Source: HKCCE3408 sp039191215 (GTDB lineage: Bacteria > Pseudomonadota > Alphaproteobacteria > Rhodobacterales > Rhodobacteraceae). From it: a DNA stretch of 5,555 nucleotides. The notes under the pieces are model-generated. The model was given only the letters and a program-made list of their open reading frames with translations. It ran no database searches and was not told the DNA's origin. This document shows positions 1-4,928 of the stretch, in pieces. Both the position numbers and the translations under genes were made by a program. Numbering within the stretch: position 1 is the first letter of the stretch; each line of letters opens with the position of its first letter. The stretch lies in contig JBCCXT010000104.1 of the NCBI GenBank assembly GCA_039191215.1, forward strand, positions 1 through 5,555. Direction: 5' to 3'.

Positions 1-1
1 A

Positions 2-1663
2 GACCACGACGAGGTTGACGAGCCGTCCGACCACATCGAGATTCACGATCCGTCAGACGAGGCAGAAGCAGAAGATGCATTGGACGAGGCACAAGCAGAA
101 GAAGAATTGGACGCGGCACAAGCAGAAGAAGAATTGGGTGACGCACAAGCCGAAGAAGCGTTAGACGAGGCAAAAGCCGAAGAAGCATTAGACGCCGCGC
201 AAGCAGAAGAAGAATTGGATGACGCGCAAGCAGAAGAAGCGTTAGACGCGGCACAAGCCGAAGAAGCGTTAGACGAGGCGCAAGCCGAAGAAGAATTAGA
301 TGCCGCGCAAGCAGATGAGGTATCTGAGGCCCAGGCAGATGCGGTGTTTGATGAAGCTCAGGCCGCAGCCGCATCCGATGAGGCATTGATGCCTGAGACT
401 GCGGATGCCGCCGAGACCCAAGAGGATTTCACAACCGAAGGGGCCGGTGAGGTCGAAGCCGATGATGCTCAAGCGACCCATGACAGGCCTTATTTCACGT
501 CGGTCACCTTTAAGGATGCCGATGACCGAACGGATGAACTGACCGATGAGGTCGTGGCTGAGGATGCTGCTATGCTGGACGCGCAGGCCGATGAGTTGGA
601 TGATCTCAACGACCAACAAACAGATGAGTCACAGCCGGAAGCGCAGGACGGCGAAGAGCTTCCGGCAGAAGCCTCCGGTGACGCAGAGCCCGAGCTCGGC
701 GAGACGGAGGCGGAAGCATCCGCATATTTCGCTGGTCACGATGCTGAGGAGAACGACCAACCGATCGACGCGACGGATGACGGCATGGATGCGCCGGTCA
801 GCCAGGTTGTCGAGGCGTTCATGGGCACGCCCGACGCCGACCATTTCGGTTTGACCGCCATTTTGGGTGGAATTTCAGGAGAGGCCATCGCCAGTGTCGA
901 AGAGCCATCGGCCGATGCGGACGAGCCGTTGTCAGACGCTGCCATGCCGCCTTTTGCCAACCGTGACGGAAGTGATGACGTCCCGGCATTCGAATCCGAG
1001 ACCGGCGATGAGGAGTGGAGCGACATCGACAGCGTGCGGCCGGCGATTGAGATGGCCGAGGCGCGTCAAGCAAGGAGCGACGAAGCCGCCTCACCCGCCG
1101 AAGACGAACCCGCAGACACGCCGCAGGCGGACGATAATAGTGCTGAGGCCGCAGCCATCGCGCTTACATCGACCGCAGTCTTCAGCCGAGCGCTGCGCCG
1201 CGACGCAATGATCGATCCGATCAACCCGCAAGAGCCGGTCGCGCCCGTTTTCGTGCCTGCCGCCCAAACAGATTTGGCCACCGACGCTGCGGCGCCGGAC
1301 ACACCGGAGGCATTGGCGGAACATTCTGAAATCGATGCGCCGTCCGATGCCGATCAACCGGACGGGGCTGGGGCCGCGCCCGATACCGGCGCTGATACTG
1401 CCCCTTTGGGCGACATTGGTGATGGAACGCATCCGCCCGAGCAAGCGGGTGGGCGTCCTGGCTTGGCTGATGAGGATTATGAGCCGGAGCAAGAGGCCGC
1501 CGAAGCACTGGCCAGTTTGGACGAAGTGGCCTTGCGCGAATTGGTAGCACAGGTCGTGCGGGAGGAATTGCAGGGAGCACTCGGCCAGAGGATCACGCGC
1601 AATGTCCGCAAAATGGTGCGGCGTGAGATACGGCTCGCGCTGGTTGCGGAAGACTACGAATGA
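2..1663 (+). CDS. Acidic repeat protein with PopZ-like C-terminal segment (5' partial)
   Basis: The reading frame is open from the first bases of the window to a TGA at 1661-1663, giving 553 visible residues. The true start therefore lies upstream, and the TTG at 80 is only an internal codon. The visible protein has three parts. A block of 9-residue acidic repeats lies at nt 53-373. About 1,100 bases of Asp/Glu/Ala/Pro-rich, probably disordered sequence follow, without membrane segments. The last 53 residues (nt 1502-1660) are predicted to be helical: LRELVAQVVREEL, then a turn, then RKMVRREIRLAL. That ending aligns without gaps, in my reading, with the C-terminal oligomerisation helices of PopZ (pattern LEDxVRELLRPLLKEWL...). 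PopZ likewise has a long acidic disordered linker. From memory, Rhodobacterales proteins with this ending begin with a PopZ-like 'EDVLSSIRRLVSE' motif, which would lie outside the window. A pole-organising role is inference. The coding frame is secure; the PopZ kinship is moderate. Confidence 0.85.
   Translation, partial: DHDEVDEPSDHIEIHDPSDEAEAEDALDEAQAEEELDAAQAEEELGDAQAEEALDEAKAEEALDAAQAEEELDDAQAEEALDAAQAEEALDEAQAEEELDAAQADEVSEAQADAVFDEAQAAAASDEALMPETADAAETQEDFTTEGAGEVEADDAQATHDRPYFTSVTFKDADDRTDELTDEVVAEDAAMLDAQADELDDLNDQQTDESQPEAQDGEELPAEASGDAEPELGETEAEASAYFAGHDAEENDQPIDATDDGMDAPVSQVVEAFMGTPDADHFGLTAILGGISGEAIASVEEPSADADEPLSDAAMPPFANRDGSDDVPAFESETGDEEWSDIDSVRPAIEMAEARQARSDEAASPAEDEPADTPQADDNSAEAAAIALTSTAVFSRALRRDAMIDPINPQEPVAPVFVPAAQTDLATDAAAPDTPEALAEHSEIDAPSDADQPDGAGAAPDTGADTAPLGDIGDGTHPPEQAGGRPGLADEDYEPEQEAAEALASLDEVALRELVAQVVREELQGALGQRITRNVRKMVRREIRLALVAEDYE
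53..373 (+). repeat. Tandem 27-bp (9-residue) acidic repeats inside the CDS
   Basis: Nine consecutive 27-base units at 80-322 each encode a version of L-D-(E/A/D)-A-Q-A-E-E-(E/A). They are flanked by a diverged unit at 53-79 (SDEAEAEDA), a shortened 8-residue unit at 323-346 and a diverged unit at 347-373. Units start at 80, 107, 134, 161, 188, 215, 242, 269 and 296. Bases are conserved as well as residues: the core reads GCA/GCG CAA GCA/GCC GAA GAA. Five units open with TTA, a codon I did not notice elsewhere in this GC-rich frame. This suggests recent expansion by slippage or unequal crossing-over. Each unit carries about four acidic side chains and almost no basic ones (one unit has Lys for Gln), so the block is strongly polyanionic. 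Confidence 0.95.
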
Positions 1664-1710
1664 GGGGCCCGCGCGGTTGACTTAGGCCGCGCTCTGCCCA
1701 ACTCATATCC

Positions 1711-2604
1711 ATGTTTCCAATCCGCGATCATAACCCGTCCATGCGAGTACCGTTCATCACCTGGGCGCTGATCGCGGCGAACATCGTCGTGTTTTTGATG
1801 TATTTTCCGGAGCTTTCGTCAAACCCGAGGGCGCTCTTTGCGTTTTACGGGGAATGGGCGCTGGTTCCCGCAGAGGTCTCCACTGGTCTTGAGCGCCAGA
1901 CCCTGCTGACATCCATGTTTCTGCATGGCGGCTGGCTGCATCTGATCATGAACATGCTGTTTCTCTACATCTTCGGCGACAATATCGAAGATCAACTCGG
2001 CCATATCGGCTTTTTGATCTTCTACCTGGCCGCTGGTGTGGCGGCCGCATACGCCCAGGTTTGGGCCGATGCGTCCTCGACCGTGCCGGTGGTCGGCGCA
2101 TCCGGCGCCATCGCCGGGGTGATGGGCGGTTATCTTCTTTTGTTTCCCCGCGCACGCGTCGACATATTGGTGATATTGGTTGTTATCTTTCGGATTTTCA
2201 CGATCCCTGCCTGGATTGTATTGGGTCTTTGGTTTGCCTTGCAGCTTGTCAATGGTGCCGCGTCAGGTGCGGCAGGCGGCGGCGTTGCCTATTGGGCCCA
2301 TGCGGGAGGCTTTATTGCCGGTGTAGCGCTTCTACTGCCGCTCTGGCTGCGTCGCGGCGGCCCGGATTACTGGACCCAAACGCATGGCGCGCCGCCGCAT
2401 GCGGAAACGCGGCCAACGGGCGCTGCGGCCGGGCGTGATCAGTTTGCCGACGGCCCGATCCGTTCCTATTCCCGCGAAAGCACGGTGCCAGCGCCGATCC
2501 GCCGCGATCTGCAGTCCTCTCGCATCCCGAGCGCCGGGCGCAGACGGCCCGCTGAGACTGAATCTCAAGGAACCACGCCGCGCGGGCCCTGGTCCGGCAA
2601 CTGA
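1711..2604 (+). CDS. Rhomboid family intramembrane serine protease
   Basis: The 297-residue product is a rhomboid protease, an inner-membrane enzyme that cleaves transmembrane substrates. Membrane segments are visible at about residues 17-32, 77-91, 98-114, 128-146, 150-180 (a long hydrophobic stretch) and 192-212. The catalytic serine is Ser131 in GASGAIAG (the family GxSGxxxG). The catalytic histidine is His197 in WAHAGGFIAG. His77 and Asn81 in HGGWLHLIMNM match the oxyanion-hole His150/Asn154 of E. coli GlpG, and His72 matches His145. A basic, Pro/Arg-rich, probably disordered tail of about 85 residues follows the last helix. The start MFPIRDHNPS is typical of this subfamily and supports ATG 1711, although no Shine-Dalgarno sequence is visible in front of it (ACTCATATCC). 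The gene follows the acidic repeat gene by 47 bases in the same direction and may be co-transcribed. It converges on efp with 14 bases between the two stop codons. The natural substrate cannot be read from the sequence. Confidence 0.95.
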   Translation: MFPIRDHNPSMRVPFITWALIAANIVVFLMYFPELSSNPRALFAFYGEWALVPAEVSTGLERQTLLTSMFLHGGWLHLIMNMLFLYIFGDNIEDQLGHIGFLIFYLAAGVAAAYAQVWADASSTVPVVGASGAIAGVMGGYLLLFPRARVDILVILVVIFRIFTIPAWIVLGLWFALQLVNGAASGAAGGGVAYWAHAGGFIAGVALLLPLWLRRGGPDYWTQTHGAPPHAETRPTGAAAGRDQFADGPIRSYSRESTVPAPIRRDLQSSRIPSAGRRRPAETESQGTTPRGPWSGN

Positions 2605-2618
2605 AGTTGAACTGAGGC

Positions 2619-3182
2619 TCAGGCGCGCTCGGAATATTCCATCGTCTCGGTGTTGACGACGATGGCTTCGTCTTGGCCGACAAAAGGCGGGACCATCACC
2701 TTCACCCCATTATCCAGCATGGCCGGTTTGAAACTGTTGGCGGCGGTTTGCCCTTTCACAACAGGTTCGGTCTCAACCACCGTGCAGGTCACTTTCTGCG
2801 GCAAGGTCGCATTTAGCGCCTCGGCCTCGTAATACTCGATTTGGATGGTCATGCCATCCTGCAAAAACGGGCGACGGTCGCCCAGGATGTCGGATGGCAG
2901 CTCAATCTGCTCGTAAGTCTCTGTATCCATGAAAACAAGCATGCCGTCGCTTTCATAGAGAAACTGCTGGTCTTTTTGTTCCAGCCGCACGCGCTCGACT
3001 TTGTCGGCGGAGCGAAAACGCTCATTCAATTTTGAGCCGCTGCGCAGATTTTTCAGCTCGACCTGGGCAAAAGCTCCGCCCTTGCCTGGTTTCACGTGAT
3101 CGACCTTCACAGCCGCCCAAAGGCCACCATTGTGCTCCAGGACGTTTCCTGGGCGAATCTCGTTGCCATTGATCTTTGGCAT
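2619..3182 (-). CDS. efp: Translation elongation factor P
   Basis: The 187-residue product begins MPKINGNEIRPGNV and is the standard length for bacterial EF-P, which binds between the ribosomal P and E sites and relieves stalling at consecutive prolines. The KOW-like N-terminal domain contains VKPGKGGAF, with Lys34 at the tip. This is the position that carries the beta-lysyl-type modification in EF-P proteins using EpmA. The central OB domain and the C-terminal OB domain (ending VPPFVGQDEAIVVNTETMEY) are complete. A longer version starting at TTG 3200 would add six residues. ATG 3182 is preferred because GGAGGA lies seven bases upstream and the family starts at MPKI. The gene has its own likely promoter (3237-3265) in a divergent intergenic region shared with the gene at 3410. 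It is convergent with the rhomboid gene, and no terminator hairpin is obvious between them. Confidence 0.98.
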   Translation of the reverse strand: MPKINGNEIRPGNVLEHNGGLWAAVKVDHVKPGKGGAFAQVELKNLRSGSKLNERFRSADKVERVRLEQKDQQFLYESDGMLVFMDTETYEQIELPSDILGDRRPFLQDGMTIQIEYYEAEALNATLPQKVTCTVVETEPVVKGQTAANSFKPAMLDNGVKVMVPPFVGQDEAIVVNTETMEYSERA

Positions 3183-3189
3183 GGCTCGC

Positions 3190-3195
3190 TCCTCC
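3190..3195 (-). promoter_or_regulatory. Shine-Dalgarno site that fixes the efp start
   Basis: On the minus strand the sequence reads GGAGGA, seven bases before ATG at 3182. The spacing is ideal for that ATG. For the alternative TTG at 3200 this motif would lie inside the coding region, so it decides the start. Confidence 0.9.
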
Positions 3196-3236
3196 GACAA
3201 TCCTTGTGAGAGCTACTTGTTAGAATTCTTCGCAAT

Positions 3237-3265
3237 CCTATATCCTGGGGTCTAAAGGGTGGCAA
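3237..3265 (-). promoter_or_regulatory. Predicted sigma70-type promoter of efp
   Basis: On the minus strand, TTGCCA (3265-3260, five of six to TTGACA) is followed after exactly 17 bases by TATAGG (3242-3237, four of six to TATAAT). Transcription would begin near 3230, giving a leader of about 47 bases before the efp ATG. The match and spacing are good, but no experimental support exists here. Confidence 0.6.
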
Positions 3266-3274
3266 TACACCGGG

Positions 3275-3303
3275 TTGTGTAGTATCTATCCACAAGCTAT
3301 GCA
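3275..3303 (+). promoter_or_regulatory. Weak candidate promoter for the DUF6280-type gene, overlapping a dyad
   Basis: TTGTGT (3275-3280), 17 bases, then TATGCA (3298-3303) is the best-spaced promoter-like pair I found reading toward the gene at 3410, but the -10 match is poor. The segment also contains the inverted repeat TTGTG (3275-3279) / CACAA (3291-3295), centred at 3285, which could be an operator. CTATCCACA at 3286-3294 differs by one base from the DnaA-box consensus TTATNCACA. A TAAAAT at 3325-3330 is an alternative -10 without a recognisable -35. Confidence 0.3.
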
Positions 3304-3333
3304 TGATAGGAATGGCTGATTTGCTAAAATCGC

Positions 3334-3361
3334 ATGCCAGAATCGGGCATTTTTTGGGCAT
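3334..3361 (+). promoter_or_regulatory. Three phased GGCAT-type elements upstream of the DUF6280-type gene
   Basis: ATGCCA at 3334, GGGCAT at 3345 and GGGCAT at 3356 start exactly 11 bases apart, that is, about one helical turn. The first is inverted relative to the others. ATGCC (3334-3338) and GGCAT (3346-3350) can also form a 5-bp stem with a 7-base loop, followed by six T residues, resembling a weak attenuator. Either reading (protein-binding sites or a leader hairpin) is inference. Confidence 0.3.
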
Positions 3362-3397
3362 AACGGTCGCCACGCCAAAAAAACGCAAGAGCAAAAA

Positions 3398-3402
3398 AAG
3401 GA
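3398..3402 (+). promoter_or_regulatory. Shine-Dalgarno site of the DUF6280-type gene
   Basis: AAGGA ends seven bases before ATG at 3410, inside an A-rich leader (3376-3399) that should be poorly structured. This supports the chosen start. Confidence 0.75.
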
Positions 3403-3409
3403 CGACGGA

Positions 3410-3730
3410 ATGCGAGATTTCGTTGATGGCACGGCCTACAACTTTGAACAGGGTCAACGTGCACGAAAACTATTTGCAGCCGTAGTGCTGGCTGCGTTGG
3501 ATGATGCCATCGCTGATGACAAGAAGTATGGCAACGGTCCAGATCAGATCGCACGCTGGGCGCGCTCGCGCGACGGCCGTGAGGTTCTGAGCTGTGCCGG
3601 CATCGATCCAAACGAACGGGTTGTCGGCGGTCTGATGACCTTCGTCGCCAATGGGGTGCGTACATCCGTGGCGTTGAGCCGGGAGGAAAGCGAGCGTCGC
3701 ATGCAAGCACTGGCCGCAGAAGCAGCGTAA
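3410..3730 (+). CDS. Small conserved protein, DUF6280 type
   Basis: The product is 106 residues and soluble, with no signal peptide or membrane segment. Visible blocks are a short N-terminal lead (MRDFVDGTAYNFEQG), an Ala/Leu-rich helix with an acidic end (FAAVVLAALDDAIADDKKYG), a central segment with QIARWARSRDGREVLSCAGI, and a C-terminal charged helix (LSREESERRMQALAAEAA). I recognise the pattern as the DUF6280 family, which I know from Rhodobacterales and which has no assigned function. The family call is from memory, not a search. The gene is divergent from efp, has a good ribosome binding site and is followed by a strong terminator, so it is probably a single-gene transcription unit. The frame and start are secure; the function is unknown. 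Confidence 0.9.
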   Translation: MRDFVDGTAYNFEQGQRARKLFAAVVLAALDDAIADDKKYGNGPDQIARWARSRDGREVLSCAGIDPNERVVGGLMTFVANGVRTSVALSREESERRMQALAAEAA

Positions 3731-3753
3731 AGCCGCGCTGATTTTGCTGGACG

Positions 3754-3788
3754 AAACGCGCCCCTCAGGGGCGCGTTTTGTTTTTTTT
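3754..3788 (+). terminator. Strong intrinsic terminator after the DUF6280-type gene
   Basis: An 11-bp perfect stem (AAACGCGCCCC at 3754-3764 with GGGGCGCGTTT at 3768-3778) closes a TCA loop. It is followed by a T-rich run to 3788, broken only by G at 3780. It lies 23 bases after the stop at 3730. The structure is GC-rich at its core and has a long U tract only on the plus strand, so it terminates rightward transcription. Confidence 0.95.
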
Positions 3789-4356
3789 GACTTACCTTGG
3801 CGATCTAAAGCGAAAAACCGCTCGGGCAATGGGCTTAGCGGGTGTCTGCCGTCGAAAGGATTGATCTGGATCCCAGAGCCTTCGGCCCGGCAGTCACGGC
3901 AAACGATCAATGCTGTGTTGGACGGTGATGCCACGCCTGGGTGAAGTCGTGGGTCAAAACATGAACCGCCCAGATCGCGGCATTTGAGGCGTAGAGTGGC
4001 CCGGTTCGCTAAAAGAGTAACCTGATATTGCCGCCCTAGCCCGCCAAAGGAAAAGCGGCCGACGAGATTGACGATGAACGGGCAAAAGCACTGCGAGCCA
4101 AAACCGTTGGCTGAGCCAAGACGGCACGAGCGTCCGATATTCTGGCGGGCATCAGCAATCGCATTGTCGTGTTTTGGTGGATCCGGCCGACCTGGTTGAG
4201 CAGCGCGCCGCGGATCGCGTGCAACAAGCAATGCGTTCCGCGTCATCAATCTTTCACCAATTGCACTTGCGGTCAGGGCTATCCGGCCTGAAAGACTTTC
4301 GTCGCGTTGTGAATTCGATGGTTCGGTGTGTCACAATTCACCTCGCAGGCCGTGTG
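3789..4356. other. Region of about 570 bases without a credible gene, probably decayed
   Basis: All three forward frames are broken by stops, and the longest reverse frame is a shadow that runs on through the terminator and antisense to the DUF6280-type gene. Base composition is somewhat less GC-biased than the flanks. Short stretches look once-coding. One is nt 4046-4168 in a single frame interrupted by one TGA at 4112 (KGKAADEIDDERAKALRAK before it, AKTARASDILAGISNRIV after it). The other is 4318-4356, where VRCV..HLAGRVM resembles the last strand of an amidohydrolase such as PhnM. An alternative-pairing hairpin sits at 4095-4119: GAGCCAA, TTGGC, then GAGCCAA. No transposase, tRNA or terminal inverted repeats were recognised. 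Confidence 0.55.
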
Positions 4357-4928
4357 ATGGCGGGGCGTATCAGTGTCGTTGTCGTTGTCGGTGTCGTTGT
4401 CGGTGTCCCTGTCGGCCCATCCGGTGTCGGCAAGGACAGCCTCATGGAGGCGCTATGTGTCGCGCGCCCAGACCTGCATCGCGCGCGCCGGGTTATCACC
4501 GGAGACGTAAGCGCAGCTGATGAGGACTTTGAGCCGATTTCCGATTGTCTCTTTGCGGCCCGTGCAGCGGGTGGCGTTTTGCGCTTTATTGGACGGCTCA
4601 TGCCCTTCGCTACGCTATCCCGAAGGACGTCCATAAGGTGTTGGCGCGCGACAGGGATGTATTGGCGAACATTTCACGCGGGGTTGTGCGGGACGCCGAC
4701 GCATAGTTTGAGAATTTGGTCGTGCTGCCTGCGACGGCCAACGCGAAGATACGCGCCCCTCCTTTGGCGCAGCGGGGCCGCAAGCCTGGGCAAGAGTTCG
4801 ACCAGCGGCTTGTTCGGCCGAGACCTGTGATGCCTCCGGGCGTGACGACAATCACCATCGATAATTCGGGGCCTCTGGCCGATAGCGTGGCCGCCGCCGC
4901 AGCGGCACTTCATCCGGAAAGGGCGTAG
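4357..4928 (+). pseudogene. phnN: Decayed phnN, ribose 1,5-bisphosphate phosphokinase
   Basis: Intact PhnN phosphorylates ribose 1,5-bisphosphate to PRPP, the last step of C-P lyase phosphonate breakdown. The N-terminal half is read from ATG 4357: MAGRIS, an expanded Val/Gly stretch, Walker A GPSGVGKDS (4414-4440), then LMEAL.VARPDLH.ARRVIT and EDFEPIS, all as in the family. Near 4576-4580 one base has been lost. The family sequence continues in the third frame (codons from 4578) as FALYWTAHALRYAIP and DVLANISRGVVRDADA, then meets an in-frame TAG at 4704-4706. It resumes as FENLVVLPATA, a diverged middle, and the characteristic TITIDNSGPLADSV...ALHPERA ending at TAG 4926-4928. With the frameshift repaired the length is about 190 codons, near the usual size plus the expansion. 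A frameshift plus a stop plus a repeat insertion argue for real decay rather than one sequencing error. Only a weak AGG lies before the ATG. The 3' end overlaps the convergent DUF1045 gene. Confidence 0.9.
4375..4416 (+). repeat. Hexanucleotide tandem repeat (GTCGTT/GTCGGT) inside phnN
   Basis: Seven in-frame 6-base units follow one another at 4375, 4381, 4387, 4393, 4399, 4405 and 4411: GTCGTT, GTCGTT, GTCGGT, GTCGTT, GTCGGT, GTCCCT, GTCGGC. They encode alternating Val with Val/Gly/Pro directly before the P-loop. A normal PhnN has only about two such units here (strand beta-1), so roughly 30 bases or ten residues appear to have been added by slippage. Confidence 0.9.

Noticed and set aside
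80..322. 27-bp repeats as a CRISPR array
   Set aside because: The units are directly adjacent with no spacers, and they encode an in-frame acidic peptide repeat.
296..619. Antisense and alternate-frame reading frames within the acidic repeat gene
   Set aside because: They mirror the coding frame's composition, lack start signals and show no family features.
2612..2622. CTGAG-G-CTCAG inverted repeat between rhomboid and efp as a terminator
   Set aside because: A one-base loop cannot form a stable hairpin and no T run follows on either strand.
3183..3200. TTG start giving a 193-residue EF-P
   Set aside because: The Shine-Dalgarno GGAGGA lies within this extension at ideal distance from ATG 3182, and the family begins at MPKI.
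3744..3944. Forward frame of 66 codons after the DUF6280-type gene
   Set aside because: It begins inside the terminator region, reads through the hairpin, and has no ribosome binding site or family resemblance.
3470..4249. Long open reverse frame of 259 codons
   Set aside because: It runs antisense through the DUF6280-type gene and its terminator, has no ribosome binding site or recognisable domain, and fits a shadow frame of GC-rich DNA.
4309..4341. GTGAATT (4309-4315) / AATTCAC (4335-4341) inverted repeat before phnN as an operator
   Set aside because: The 19-base separation and AT-rich 7-bp arms in a decayed stretch are easily chance, and no known regulator site matches.
4174..4830. Forward frame of 218 codons as an intact protein
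   Set aside because: It joins non-coding upstream sequence to the N-terminal half of phnN and then a frameshifted Arg/Trp/Cys-rich tail. The real homology switches frame near 4577.
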